DNA from: DATBSL01 sp963729875
Lineage (GTDB): Bacteria > Acidobacteriota > Vicinamibacteria > Fen-336
Assembly: GCA_963729875.1 (NCBI GenBank)
Contig: CAVSPR010000004.1
Span: forward strand, 496,001-560,000
Direction: 5' to 3'
DNA length: 64,000 bases
How positions within the stretch are numbered: the first letter of the stretch is position 1; every line of letters starts with the position of its first letter. This document shows positions 1 through 8,979 of this stretch, one piece after another. The position numbers and the translations under genes were made by a program. The notes below the pieces were generated by a model, which worked only from the letters and a program-made list of their open reading frames with translations, was not told the DNA's origin and searched no databases.

Positions 1-1128
1 CTCGTCGCCCGGCTCGCGCCGGGCGCCCTGGCGGCCGGACTGTCTCTCGTGATTCCCGCGGCCGGGGGGCCGCAGGCCGGGGAAGTCATCCGTGGGCAGT
101 GGCCGCTCGCGATGGCATCGACGGGGGCGCTCGCGCTCGGGGCGGGCCTCGCGGTCCTCGCCGGCCCGAGGCTGGCCGCGGTCGCGGGTCTCCTCGCGAT
201 CGTGGATCTTCTCGTGGTGAACGGCGGGCTCAACCCATCGGCGGACGGGACCTTCTTCACCCTGCGGCCGGAGGTTCGGGAAGCCGTCGAAAGGGCACGC
301 GCGGAAGGACGGTACCGGTGGTTCTCCTACGGCATCGCCGGCTCACCCGGCCTGCGGTGGGATCCCGCGATCGTGCGGCGCGACTCGGACGTCTGGCTCT
401 TCTACCTCGACCGGCAGTCGCTGCTGCCGCGCACGCACGTTCTCGACGGCCTCGAGGGGGCCTTCGACGTCGACCGCATGGGGCTCGCGCCGGCCGCGTC
501 GACCCTGGGGGTGGCCGAGGCCCGGACGGCTCTGTTCCCTGAGCACTACCGCCGCCTGCGGCTCGCCGGGGTCCGCTGGGTGCTGGGCTTCGACGCGCTT
601 CCCGAGGACCTCGTCCGCCTGCGGGCGTCGCTGCCCCTGCCGGGGCTGGTCGAGCCCCTGCGACTTCACGAGCTGCGCGACCCGCTCCCGCGCGCCTTCT
701 GGGTCGGGGAGGCGGAAGTCGAGCCGGACCCCGCCCGCCGGGCGCGCCGGCTCGAGGACGCCCGGTTCGACCCGCGGCGGGCCGTGCTCCTCGACACCGC
801 GCCGCCCCCCCTCCCGAGCGCTCCGGGCGGCCCCGGGTACGAGGCCCGTGTGTCGTATCGCCTGATCGACCCCCATACCGTGAGCCTGGAGGCTCGGACG
901 CCGCCCGGCTTTCTCGTCGTCCTCGACGGCCATCATCCGGACTGGGTGGCCGAGGACGAGTCGGGTCCGGTCAGCGTCCTGCGGGCCCAGGGGCGCTACC
1001 GCGCTCTGCCGACCGCGGGGGGCGAGCGGCACATCACCTTGCGCTACCGGCCTCGATGGCGGGCGAGCGCGCTGACGCTGGCCGGCCTCGGTGCCCTCGC
1101 CGCGATGGCTCTCGCCTTCCGGCGGTGA
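1..1128 (+). CDS. YfhO-like membrane protein, C-terminal part (5' end outside window)
   Basis: The reading frame is open to the first base, so the gene begins upstream; a GTG at 49 is only an internal codon. The visible 375 residues start with hydrophobic segments, continue with a large soluble domain and end with a C-terminal transmembrane helix followed by two arginines. The last third resembles the extracytoplasmic end of YfhO proteins: an LPRAF segment, a beta-rich stretch with a DGHHPDW motif and a final HITLRYRP segment before the helix. YfhO proteins are multi-pass proteins linked to glycosylation of surface polymers. The complete homologue on the minus strand at 14262-16658 has the same C-terminal layout, so the two look like paralogues. 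Exact substrate unknown. Confidence 0.6.
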   Translation, partial: LVARLAPGALAAGLSLVIPAAGGPQAGEVIRGQWPLAMASTGALALGAGLAVLAGPRLAAVAGLLAIVDLLVVNGGLNPSADGTFFTLRPEVREAVERARAEGRYRWFSYGIAGSPGLRWDPAIVRRDSDVWLFYLDRQSLLPRTHVLDGLEGAFDVDRMGLAPAASTLGVAEARTALFPEHYRRLRLAGVRWVLGFDALPEDLVRLRASLPLPGLVEPLRLHELRDPLPRAFWVGEAEVEPDPARRARRLEDARFDPRRAVLLDTAPPPLPSAPGGPGYEARVSYRLIDPHTVSLEARTPPGFLVVLDGHHPDWVAEDESGPVSVLRAQGRYRALPTAGGERHITLRYRPRWRASALTLAGLGALAAMALAFRR

Positions 1129-1231
1129 GCCTGTGCGGTATTTCACCGTTCGGCGGGCATGCGACGTGCTATTCTCTGCCCGCAGAAGCGGAAATGGCCG
1201 GTATCCGGTCACGCGATGGCAGGAACGAGGC

Positions 1232-1260
1232 TTGACACCTCTAGACCTGGGCGTTAGCAT
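1232..1260 (+). promoter_or_regulatory. Sigma-70-type promoter for pilB-pilT-pilC
   Basis: TTGACA at 1232-1237 and TAGCAT at 1255-1260 are separated by 17 bases, the optimal spacing for a housekeeping sigma factor. It lies about 50 bases upstream of the pilB start in the only sizeable gap before the operon (1129-1309). Assigned by motif only. Confidence 0.6.
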
Positions 1261-1309
1261 CCGGTGACTAAATAGCTGTGGGTGCGTGATTTTTCTGGCT
1301 GAGTACTGA

Positions 1310-3158
1310 ATGCCCGTCAAGCTCGGAGAACTGCTGCTGAAGGAGAACATGGTGTCTCCGCAGCAGCTCCAGGACGCGCTCAACCACCAGAAGATGAACG
1401 GGGGCAAGCTCGGCAAGGCCTTCGTCAGCCTGGGATTCGTGAAGGACGAGGAGATCACCAGCCTTCTGTCGCGCCAGTACGGTGTCCCGTCGATCAACCT
1501 CGACCACTTCGAGGTCGATCCCGCGATCATCAAGATCATCCCCGCCGAGACGGCCCGGAAGTACCAGGTCCTGCCGCTGTCGCGCTCCGGCGCGACCCTC
1601 ACGATCGCCATGGCCGACCCCACGAACGTGTTCGCCATGGACGACATCAAGTTCATGACGGGCTACAACGTGGAGCCGGTCGTGGCCTCGGAGAGCGCGC
1701 TCGAGGACGCGATCGAGCGCTACTACGGGTCGACCCGCTCGCTGGAGCTTCGGCGGGGGCACGGCGCGCCCGGCGGGGCGGCACGGGAGCCGGGCGGCAG
1801 CCCGGCCGGCCTCAAGGAGGTCATGGAGGGGCCGACCCTGAGCGTCGACGACATGGCCGCGATCGGCGGCCTGTCCGAGATCGACCTCGACTCGATGGGC
1901 GAGGCGGAGGCCGACGTCGAGACCGTCAAGAGCGAAGACGACGAGATCGACCTCGGCAACCTGGCCAAGTCGGCCGACGCCGCGCCGGTCGTCAAGCTGA
2001 CGAACGTGCTGCTCGTCGACTCGCTCAAGCGGGGGGCCTCGGACATCCACATCGAGCCCTACGAGAAGGAGTTCCGGGTCCGCTTCCGGATCGACGGCAT
2101 CCTGTACAACGTGATGGCGCTGCCGCATGAAGCTGCGGGACCCGCTCATCTCGCGCATCAAGATCATGGCCAAGCTGGACATCGCCGAGAAGCGCCTGCC
2201 CCAGGACGGGCGCATCAAGATCAAGATGAAGGTCGAGGACCGCAGCCGCGACCTCGACTTCCGCGTCTCCTGCCTGCCCACCCTGTGGGGCGAGAAGATC
2301 GTCATGCGGCTGCTCGACAAGTCGAAGCTGATGCTCGACATGACGAAGCTGGGCTTCGAGCCGCACTCGCTCGAGCGGTTCAAGCTCGCGATCTCCAAGC
2401 CCTACGGCATCGTCCTGGTGACCGGGCCGACCGGGTCGGGCAAGACGAACACGCTCTACTCGGCGATCGCCGCGCTCAACAAGCCCGACACCAACATCAT
2501 GACCGCCGAGGACCCGGTCGAGTTCAACCTGCCGGGGATCAACCAGGTCCAGATCAGGGACAACATCGGCCTCAACTTCGCGGCGGCGCTGCGCTCGTTC
2601 CTGCGCCAGGACCCGAACATCATCCTGGTCGGCGAGATCCGCGACTACGAGACCGCGGAGATCGCGGTCAAGGCGGCCCTCACCGGGCACCTCGTGCTCT
2701 CGACCCTGCACACCAACGACGCGCCCTCCACCGTGTCGCGCATGGTCAACATGGGCATCGAGCCGTTCCTGGTCGGCACCGCGGTGAACCTGATCCAGGC
2801 CCAGCGCCTGGTGCGCCGCGTCTGCTCCAAGTGCAAGGTCGACGTCGCCGCCGACGTGCCGGCCAAGACGCTGATCGACATCGGCTTCACGCCCGAGCAG
2901 ATCGGCACCTTCAAGGTCATGAAGGGCAAGGGTTGCGGGACCTGCAACGGCACCGGCTACAAGGGCCGGGTGGGCCTCTACGAGGTGATGGAGATCACCG
3001 AGGGGATCCGCGACCTGATCATGGTCGGGGCCACCGCGGTCGAGATCAAGAGAAAGGCCCTCGAGGAGGGGATGCTCACCCTGCGCATGAGCGGCCTCGA
3101 GAAGATCAGAAACGGCGTGACGACCGTCGAGGAGGTCCTCCGGGAGACGGTTCTCTAG
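1310..3158 (+). CDS. pilB: Type IV pilus assembly (extension) ATPase PilB, interrupted by one frameshift
   Basis: PilB is the cytoplasmic hexameric ATPase that drives pilus extension with PilC. The ATG at 1310 opens an N-terminal MshEN/T2SSE_N domain (roughly residues 1-150) that in relatives can bind c-di-GMP. A charged linker and the ATPase core follow: ASDIHIEPYE, Walker A GPTGSGKT near residue 375, Asp box, Walker B ILVGEIRD, then a zinc tetracysteine pair (CSKC and CGTC). The frame breaks near 2126: upstream codons end at RIDGILYNVMALP and the protein resumes one base later at MKLRDPLISRIKIMAK. One extra base or two lost bases explains this, and nothing conserved is missing, so it is probably an assembly indel. 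Corrected length about 615 residues. First gene of a pilB-pilT-pilC run. Confidence 0.93.
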
Positions 3159-3204
3159 CGCGACCGGGGGCTCCGGCCGTCGCGTCGGGATAAGGGGGTA
3201 GGGC

Positions 3205-4428
3205 GTGGCCGTCAGCCTTCACCAGTTGCTCAAGACCATGACGGAGATGGGGGGGACCGACCTCCACGTCACCACCAACTCCGCGCCGCAGATCCGCGTC
3301 GACGGCAAGCTGCGCCCGCTCGACCTGCCGCCGCTGTCGCCGGTCGAGACCAAGCAGCTCGCCTACAGCGTGCTGACCGACGCGCAGAAGCACCGCTTCG
3401 AGGAGAACCTCGAGCTCGACTTCAGCTTCGGCATCAAGGGCCTGGCCCGCTTCCGCGCGAACGTCTTCATGCAGCGCGGCGCGGTGGCGGCGGTCTACCG
3501 CACGATCCCCTACGAGATCCGCGGCTTCCGGGAGCTGGGGCTGCCCCCGGTGGTGTCCACGATCTGCGACAAGCCGCGCGGGCTGGTCCTGGTGACCGGG
3601 CCCACCGGCTCCGGCAAGTCGACGACGCTCGCCGCCATGCTCGACAAGATCAACTCCGAGCGCCACGAGCACATGCTCACCATCGAGGACCCGATCGAGT
3701 ACCTGCACCAGCACAAGAAGTGCGTGGTCAACCAGCGCGAGGTCCACGCCGACACCCACTCCTTCGCCAACGCGCTGCGTGCCGCGCTGCGCGAGGACCC
3801 CGACGTCGTGCTGATCGGTGAGATGCGCGACCTGGAGACGATCGAGTCCGCCCTGCGCATCGCGGAGACCGGCCACTTCACCTTCGCCACCCTGCACACG
3901 AACTCGGCCTCCCAGACCATCAACCGCATCATCGACGTCTTCCCCGCGCACCAGCAGTCGCAGGTCCGGGCGCAGCTGTCGCTCGTGCTGGAGGGCATCA
4001 TGTGCCAGGCCCTCCTCCCGCGCGCGAGCGGCAGCGGGCGCGCGATGGCCATGGAGATCCTGGTCCCGAACCCCGCCATCCGCAACCTGATCCGGGAGGA
4101 CAAGATCCACCAGATCTACTCCTCGATGCAGACCGGCCAGGAGAAGTACGGGATGCAGACCTTCAACCAGTCCCTGGCCAGCCTGTACTTCGCCAAGCAG
4201 ATCACTCTGCAGACCGCCCTCGGCATCAGCTCGAACCCCGAGGAGCTGCAGGACATGATCAACCGCGGCGCCGGTCTCGCCACCCCGCAGACCGGGGGCC
4301 GCCGCCCGTGCGGCCGGCAGGCCGCTAGCTCCGGGAGGAAAAGATGCCTGCTTTCGTCTGGAAGGGCAAGACGCGCGACGGCAAGGTCGTCTCCGGCGAG
4401 CGGGTCGCCGACAACAAGGAAGCGGTGA
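3205..4428 (+). CDS. pilT: Type IV pilus retraction ATPase PilT
   Basis: PilT depolymerises the pilus, powering retraction and twitching. The sequence shows GTDLHVT at the N-terminus, Walker A GPTGSGKST near residue 133, the HEHMLTIEDPIEY Asp box, Walker B LIGEMRDLET, the His box TLHTNSA and the PilT-specific AIRNLIRE motif near residue 290. Starting at GTG 3205 it lies 46 bases after pilB. The frame as read runs to 4428 and overlaps pilC by 85 bases with an arginine/serine-rich tail unlike PilT. If one G is missing from the G5 run at 4294-4298, the protein would end at 4328 with a short TGGPPPVRPAGR tail, about 374 residues, usual for PilT. I consider the shorter end more likely. Confidence 0.93.
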   Translation: MAVSLHQLLKTMTEMGGTDLHVTTNSAPQIRVDGKLRPLDLPPLSPVETKQLAYSVLTDAQKHRFEENLELDFSFGIKGLARFRANVFMQRGAVAAVYRTIPYEIRGFRELGLPPVVSTICDKPRGLVLVTGPTGSGKSTTLAAMLDKINSERHEHMLTIEDPIEYLHQHKKCVVNQREVHADTHSFANALRAALREDPDVVLIGEMRDLETIESALRIAETGHFTFATLHTNSASQTINRIIDVFPAHQQSQVRAQLSLVLEGIMCQALLPRASGSGRAMAMEILVPNPAIRNLIREDKIHQIYSSMQTGQEKYGMQTFNQSLASLYFAKQITLQTALGISSNPEELQDMINRGAGLATPQTGGRRPCGRQAASSGRKRCLLSSGRARRATARSSPASGSPTTRKR

Positions 4429-5547
4429 TGGCGCTGCTGCGGCGCGACCAGATCCTGGTCTCGTCGGTCAAGGAGAAGGGGCGCGAGATCGCCCTGCCGA
4501 AGTTCGGTGGGGGCGTGCCGGCCAAGGACCTCGCCATCTTCACCCGGCAGTTCTCGGTCATGATCGACGCCGGCCTGCCCCTCGTCCAGTGCCTCGAGAT
4601 CCTGGGCGGCCAGCAGGAGAACAAGACCTTCGCCAAGGTCCTCCAGCAGACCCGCATGGACGTGGAGGGCGGGGCGAGCCTGGCCGACGCGATGCGCAAG
4701 CACCCCAAGGCCTTCGACGACCTCTTCACCAACATGATCGCGGCGGGCGAGGCGGGCGGCATCCTCGACACCATCCTCAAGCGCCTGGCGACCTACATCG
4801 AGAAGAACGTCAAGCTGAAGGCCCAGGTCAAGGGCGCCATGGTCTACCCGATCTCGGTCATCAGCATCGCCGGCATCGTCATCAGCGTCATCCTCTGGAA
4901 GGTCATCCCCACCTTCGCCGCGATGTTCGCGGGCCTCGGCGCCGAGCTGCCGCTGCCCACGCGGTTCGTGATCGCGCTCTCCAACTGGCTGATCCGGCTG
5001 CTGCCCTTCCTCGTCGTGGGCGGCATCCTGGGAGTGATGGGGTTCAGGCGGTACTACGCCACCTACTGGCGGCCGGCGCGTCGTCGACAAGGTGGTGATC
5101 AACGCGCCCATCTTCGGCACCCTGATGCGGAAGATCGCCGTGGCCCGCTTCTGCCGCACCCTCTCGACCCTCATCTCCTCCGGCGTGCCCATCCTCGACG
5201 GCCTGGAGATCACCGCGCGGACGGCCGGCAACGCGATCGTCGAGGACGCCATCATGGCCGTCCGCAAGGGGGTGGAGAGCGGCCTCACCATGGCCCAGCC
5301 CCTCAAGGAGACCGGGGTCTTCCCCGCGATGGTCGTCCAGATGATCGGGGTCGGCGAGCAGACGGGCGCCCTCGACGCGATGCTCAGCAAGATCGCCGAC
5401 TTCTACGAGGAGGAGGTGGACCAGGCGGTGGCCAACCTGCTCACCCTGATGGAGCCGGTCATGATCCTGTTCCTCGGCGTCACCGTCGGCGGCATCATCA
5501 TCGCGATGTACCTGCCGCTGTTCGACCTCATCAGCAAGCTCTCCTGA
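4344..5547 (+). CDS. pilC: Type IV pilus inner-membrane platform protein PilC, interrupted by one frameshift
   Basis: PilC is the polytopic inner-membrane platform that couples the PilB and PilT ATPases to pilin insertion and removal. ATG 4344 follows an SD (GGGAGGAA) and starts MPAFVWKGK. The first T2SSF domain (IFTRQFSVMIDAGLPLVQ) and two hydrophobic segments lie in the first frame. The second T2SSF domain (FCRTLSTLISSGVPILDGLE) and last membrane segment lie in the next frame. The switch occurs at about 5062-5080, between RRYYATYW and RVVDKVVINAPIFG, and is a net +1. Both halves are intact, giving about 400 residues, the usual size. Most likely a sequencing indel. Confidence 0.92.
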
Positions 5548-5551
5548 TGCC

Positions 5552-5577
5552 CCGCCCGGCGCCACGGCGCCGGGCGG
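5552..5577 (+). terminator. Hairpin just after pilC
   Basis: A perfect 12-base inverted repeat (arms 5552-5563 and 5566-5577) begins 5 bases after the pilC stop. Because the spacer is only 2 bases, the inner pairs must open to form the loop. There is no T-run after it, so it may act as a partial terminator or a 3'-end stabiliser between pilBTC and pilS. Confidence 0.5.
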
Positions 5578-5584
5578 AAGGACG

Positions 5585-5707
5585 ATGAACACGCTCTCAC
5601 CGAGGCTCTGGGGCAGGGACGGCCGGAGTATGGTGCGCTCGCGGGGAAGCGGTCGAGAGGGGGCACCGTCCAGGTCCGCCCGCGCTTCGCGCGGGCGGTG
5701 CGTATGA
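5585..5707 (+). CDS. Possible 40-residue leader ORF coupled to pilS
   Basis: An ATG at 5585 has a good SD (GGAAGGA) 4 bases upstream. Its frame runs 40 codons, rich in arginine and serine, and stops with a TGA that overlaps the pilS ATG as ATGA (5704-5707). It has no recognisable domain. The overlap suggests translational coupling to pilS, but in DNA this GC-rich short open frames are common, so it may be spurious. Confidence 0.25.
   Translation: MNTLSPRLWGRDGRSMVRSRGSGREGAPSRSARASRGRCV
5676..5698 (+). repeat. Perfect hairpin overlapping the pilS start region
   Basis: A 10-base inverted repeat (5676-5685 and 5689-5698) with a TTC loop ends 5 bases before the pilS ATG and includes the first base of the alternative GTG start at 5698. 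It could occlude ribosome binding or act as a transcription pause. Direct sequence observation; role inferred. Confidence 0.5.
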
Positions 5708-7356
5708 ACGTCGCCCTGGACGGTCGGCTCCGGCGGCTGATGCTGTTCCGGGTGGTCATGGTGACCACCCTGCTCTTCCTCGTCACCTACGTCGAGGCGG
5801 TGTCGGAGACGCTCTTCGACGTCAACCCCGTCTACTTCGTCGTCGTCGCGACCTACGCCCTCACCGTCGTCTACGCCCTCGCGCTGCGCTTCGTGCCGCA
5901 GGGGGTGCCGCAGGCCTACGCCCAGGTGGTGGGGGACCTCCTCATCATCACGGCCCTCGTGCAGGTCACCGGCGCCATCCGCACCGGCTTCCTGCTTCTG
6001 TACCCGCTCGCGGTGCTGGCCGCCGCCATGCTGGTGCCGAGGCGGGGCGCGCTCTACCTCGCGGGGCTGGCGACCGTGCTCTACGGGGGCCTGCTCCTGA
6101 CCGTGCGCTCGGGGCTCCTGCTTCCCTACGGCCTGCGGGACGTGCTCGACGCCCCGCCGCGCGCGCTCGTCTACTCGGTCTTCGTGCTGGGGGTGGCCTG
6201 CGTGACGGTCGCCCTGCTGGGCACGTACCTGGCCGAGAGCCTGCAGCACGCCGGGAGGCAGCTGCGGGAGGCCGCGGTGGAGGTGGCCGACCTGCGCGGC
6301 CTCAACCAGGTCATCGTCGACAGCATCCAGAGCGGCCTGATGACGACGGACGGCGAGGGCCGGATCCTGTACGTCAACGCCTTCGGCGAGAAGATCCTCG
6401 GGCGGCCGGCGGCGGCCGCGATAGGGCGCACGGTGCGCGAGCTGCTCGCGACGCCGCTGCTCGGCGGCCCCGAGCTCCAGGTGCGGGTCGCACGCCGGTC
6501 GCTCGCCCGGCTGGAGCTGTCCTACCAGCATCCCGAGGGTCGGCAGCGGGAGCTCGGGGTGTCGGTGACCCCGCTGGCGACCGGCGCCAGCGACCGGGGC
6601 GGCTACCTCGTGGCCTTCCAGGACCTGACCGAGATCCGCCGGCTCGAGCAGGAGGTGCGGACCAAGGAGAAGCTCGCGGCGGTGGGGGAGATGGCGGCCC
6701 TGCTCGCCCACGAGATCCGCAACCCGCTGGGCTCCATCCGGGGCTCGGCGCAGGTGCTCATGGGCGAGCCGGGCATCGCCGGCGAGCAGCAGCGCCTGCT
6801 CGAGATCATCTCCCGCGAGTCCAAGCGCCTCTCCGACACGCTCAACCGCTTCCTCTACGAGGCCCGCTCGCCCGCCCGCCCGCGCGACCCGGTGGACCTC
6901 CGGCCGGTCCTGGAGTCGGCGGTCACGCTGCTACGCAACGCGGCCGAGGTGGGTCCGAGCCACGAGATTCGCTTCGAGGCGGACGAGGGCCCCCACGTGT
7001 GCCTGGCCGACCCGGACCAGATCGCGCAGGTATTCTGGAACCTCGCCCGCAACGCCCTCGAGGCGATGCCGGAAGGAGGGCGTCTCGACGTGGCCCTGCG
7101 CCGCACGGAGGGGGACGTCGTGCTGAGCGTGCGCGACCAGGGCCGGGGCATGGGCCGCGACGAGCAGCGCCGCCTCTTCGAGCCCCTGCCCGCCTCGGGT
7201 CGGCTGGGCGCCGGCCTCGGGCTCGCCATCGTCTTCCAGATCGTCCGCCAGCACGAGGGGGACATCACCGTGAAGAGCGTGGCCGACCAGGGCACGCAGT
7301 TCGACGTTCGGCTTCCCCTCGTCTCCGCCGGAGCACCGGCGGCCGCCCCGGCATGA
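5704..7356 (+). CDS. pilS: PilS-type sensor histidine kinase
   Basis: Membrane sensor kinase predicted to phosphorylate PilR, encoded next. The roughly 550-residue protein begins with about six hydrophobic segments (residues 10-180), as in PilS. A PAS domain follows (about 200-310), then HisKA with the H-box HEIRNPLGSIRG (His near 336), and HATPase_c with N-box NLARNALEAM, G1 motif DQGRGMG and G2 motif GLGLAIV. I prefer ATG 5704 to GTG 5698 because it overlaps the stop of the upstream small ORF, and because GTG lies in a strong hairpin. In Pseudomonas, PilS responds to pilin levels in the membrane; whether that holds here is not shown by sequence. Confidence 0.88.
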   Translation: MNVALDGRLRRLMLFRVVMVTTLLFLVTYVEAVSETLFDVNPVYFVVVATYALTVVYALALRFVPQGVPQAYAQVVGDLLIITALVQVTGAIRTGFLLLYPLAVLAAAMLVPRRGALYLAGLATVLYGGLLLTVRSGLLLPYGLRDVLDAPPRALVYSVFVLGVACVTVALLGTYLAESLQHAGRQLREAAVEVADLRGLNQVIVDSIQSGLMTTDGEGRILYVNAFGEKILGRPAAAAIGRTVRELLATPLLGGPELQVRVARRSLARLELSYQHPEGRQRELGVSVTPLATGASDRGGYLVAFQDLTEIRRLEQEVRTKEKLAAVGEMAALLAHEIRNPLGSIRGSAQVLMGEPGIAGEQQRLLEIISRESKRLSDTLNRFLYEARSPARPRDPVDLRPVLESAVTLLRNAAEVGPSHEIRFEADEGPHVCLADPDQIAQVFWNLARNALEAMPEGGRLDVALRRTEGDVVLSVRDQGRGMGRDEQRRLFEPLPASGRLGAGLGLAIVFQIVRQHEGDITVKSVADQGTQFDVRLPLVSAGAPAAAPA

Positions 7357-7389
7357 CCGGACCCGCCCGGAAGGGTGCGCCACCCGCGC

Positions 7390-7419
7390 TTGAGGGATGC
7401 GCGACCGAGAGGGTAGCAT
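7390..7419 (+). promoter_or_regulatory. Possible sigma-70 promoter for pilR
   Basis: TTGAGG at 7390-7395 and TAGCAT at 7414-7419 are 18 bases apart. The -10 box is the same hexamer as in the promoter before pilB. It lies in the 100-base gap between pilS and pilR and would let pilR be expressed apart from pilS. Motif-based only. Confidence 0.4.
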
Positions 7420-7456
7420 TCGTGCGGTCACGGCACAGAGAGGAGGGGCGCGCGAG

Positions 7457-8827
7457 GTGAACCGGATCCTCATCGTCGACGACGAGCAGTCGATGAGGGA
7501 CATGCTCGCCATCCTGCTCAGGAAGCAGGGGCTCGAGGTCCGCTCGGCGGGCAGCCGGGGTGAGGCGGCGGACGAGCTGGCCCGGGCGGCCTTCGACCTC
7601 GTGCTCACCGACGTCAAGCTCCCGGACGGGGACGGCCTCGAGATCCTGAGGCACGTCAAGGCGGCCTCGCCGGGTACCGCGGTCGTGGTCATGACCGCCT
7701 ACGGCACCACCGAGACGGCCGTCGCCGCCCGCAAGCTGGGGGCCGAGGCCTACATCCTCAAGCCCTTCGACGTGGACGAGCTGCGCATCGTCGTGCGCGA
7801 CGCGCTCGCCAACCGGAGCCTGCGGGAGGAGAACCTCCGCCTCCGGCGCGAGGTGGGCCAGGTCTACGGCCTCGACCGGGTGATCGGCGTCTCCCAGGTC
7901 ATGGCGTCCCTGTTCGAGATGGTCCGCGCGATCGCGCCGACCAGCTCCACCGTGCTCGTCGAAGGGGAGAGCGGCACCGGGAAGGAGCTGGTCGCCAAGG
8001 CCATTCACGGCCTGTCCGGGCGGGCCGGCGGCCCCTTCGTGAGCGTGAACTGCGGAGCCCTGCCCGACACCCTGCTCGAGAGCGAGCTGTTCGGGTACAT
8101 GAAGGGGGCCTTCACCGACGCGCGGCAGAGCCGCAAGGGACTCTTCGAGGCGGCGATCGGAGGGACGCTCTTCCTCGACGAGGTGGGGGAGACCTCTCCT
8201 CCGATGCAGGTCAAGCTGCTCCGGGCCTTGCAGGAGCGCCGCATCCGGCGGGTCGGGGGCACGGAGGAGATCGACGTGGACGTGAGGGTGATCGCGGCCA
8301 CGAACGTCTCGCTCGAGAGCCTGGTCGAGCAGAAGCGGTTCCGCGAGGACCTCTTCTACCGCCTCCAGGTCATTCCCATCCGAACGCCCACGCTTCGCGA
8401 GCGCCGCGAGGACATCCCGCTCCTGGCCGAGCACTTCCTGGGACGCTTCGCCCGGCAGATGGGGAAGCGGGTCGCCAAGATCTCGGAGGAGGCGATGTCC
8501 CTCCTGCAGGACTTCACCTGGCCGGGAAACGTGCGCCAGCTCGAGAACGTGATCGAGCGGGCGGTCGCGTTGGAGACGACCGAGGCCGTGCTGCCGGAGC
8601 GGCTCCCCGAGGAGATCCGGCGCCCGACGCGCTCGGAGCCGTTGCCCGCGATGGGGGACGGCTTCAGCCTCGACGCGTACCTGCTGTCGGTCGAGGCCCG
8701 CCTCCTGGGCGAGGCCCTGGACCGCGCGCGCGGGGATCGGGCCGACGCGGCGCGGCTGCTGGGGGTCTCCCCGCGTTCGCTGCGCTACCTCCTGCAGAAG
8801 CACGGCGGGGTGGGCGACAAGAATTGA
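7457..8827 (+). CDS. pilR: PilR-type sigma-54-dependent response regulator
   Basis: Transcription activator for sigma-54 promoters, predicted partner of PilS and regulator of pilA. GTG 7457 starts directly at the receiver domain (NRILIVDDEQ) after an AGGAGG 10 bases upstream; the longer frame upstream adds only a non-homologous leader. Receiver domain residues 1-120 with phospho-acceptor Asp52 (LTDVKLP). AAA+ domain with Walker A GESGTGKE, sigma-54 contact loop GAFTDA and Walker B GTLFLDEVGE, then an R-finger region. The C-terminal Fis-type helix-turn-helix is DAARLLGVSPRSLRYLLQK. The loop reads GAFTDA rather than the textbook GAFTGA, a known natural variant. The stop codon lies inside the inverted repeat that precedes the first pilA. 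Confidence 0.9.
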   Translation: MNRILIVDDEQSMRDMLAILLRKQGLEVRSAGSRGEAADELARAAFDLVLTDVKLPDGDGLEILRHVKAASPGTAVVVMTAYGTTETAVAARKLGAEAYILKPFDVDELRIVVRDALANRSLREENLRLRREVGQVYGLDRVIGVSQVMASLFEMVRAIAPTSSTVLVEGESGTGKELVAKAIHGLSGRAGGPFVSVNCGALPDTLLESELFGYMKGAFTDARQSRKGLFEAAIGGTLFLDEVGETSPPMQVKLLRALQERRIRRVGGTEEIDVDVRVIAATNVSLESLVEQKRFREDLFYRLQVIPIRTPTLRERREDIPLLAEHFLGRFARQMGKRVAKISEEAMSLLQDFTWPGNVRQLENVIERAVALETTEAVLPERLPEEIRRPTRSEPLPAMGDGFSLDAYLLSVEARLLGEALDRARGDRADAARLLGVSPRSLRYLLQKHGGVGDKN

Positions 8828-8846
8828 CCCGTTGACAATTCTCGTC
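8816..8846. promoter_or_regulatory. Inverted repeat upstream of first pilA, candidate PilR site
   Basis: Arms GACAAGAATTG (8816-8826) and CAATTCTCGTC (8836-8846) are complementary but for one pair, with a 9-base spacer. The centre is about 82 bases upstream of the -24 box, a typical distance for a sigma-54 activator site. The same element recurs at 9609-9639. Its left arm includes the last codons of pilR, so a terminator hairpin role is also possible, though no T-run follows. Confidence 0.55.
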
Positions 8847-8878
8847 CGGGGCCGGCTCGATTCCGACACCAGTACACG

Positions 8879-8895
8879 TTGAAAAAGCTGGACTT
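8879..8895 (+). promoter_or_regulatory. Conserved 17-base upstream motif, copy 1
   Basis: TTGAAAAAGCTGGACTT starts exactly 34 bases before the -24 box of the first pilA promoter. Near-identical copies lie at 9673-9689 and 22544-22560, at 34 and 35 bases from their sigma-54 boxes. Probable activator or bending-protein site. Confidence 0.6.
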
Positions 8896-8912
8896 ATGCC
8901 CTGCGAGGCACA

Positions 8913-8928
8913 TGGCAGGCGGATTGCT
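8913..8928 (+). promoter_or_regulatory. Sigma-54 (-24/-12) promoter of first pilA
   Basis: TGGCAGGCGGATTGCT matches the sigma-54 consensus (TGGCACG, 4 bases, TTGCW) with the conserved GG and GC at correct spacing. It lies 52 bases before the pilA start, giving a leader of about 40 bases. Control by PilR is expected from gene order and family knowledge. Confidence 0.85.
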
Positions 8929-8979
8929 TGCAGTAAGGAATAAGGTATGAGTGCCTCCATTGAAAGGAAGGCTGAGCAG

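Noticed and set aside
1217..1240. Possible sigma-54 promoter before pilB (TGGCAGG at 1217)
   Set aside because: The following TTG is 8 bases downstream instead of 4 and lacks the GC of the -12 box. The sigma-70 pattern at 1232-1260 fits better.
8947..8979. Upstream ATG of the first pilA as the true start
   Set aside because: It would give a longer leader. The SD and the typical 6-residue leader favour 8980, although the longer start cannot be fully excluded.
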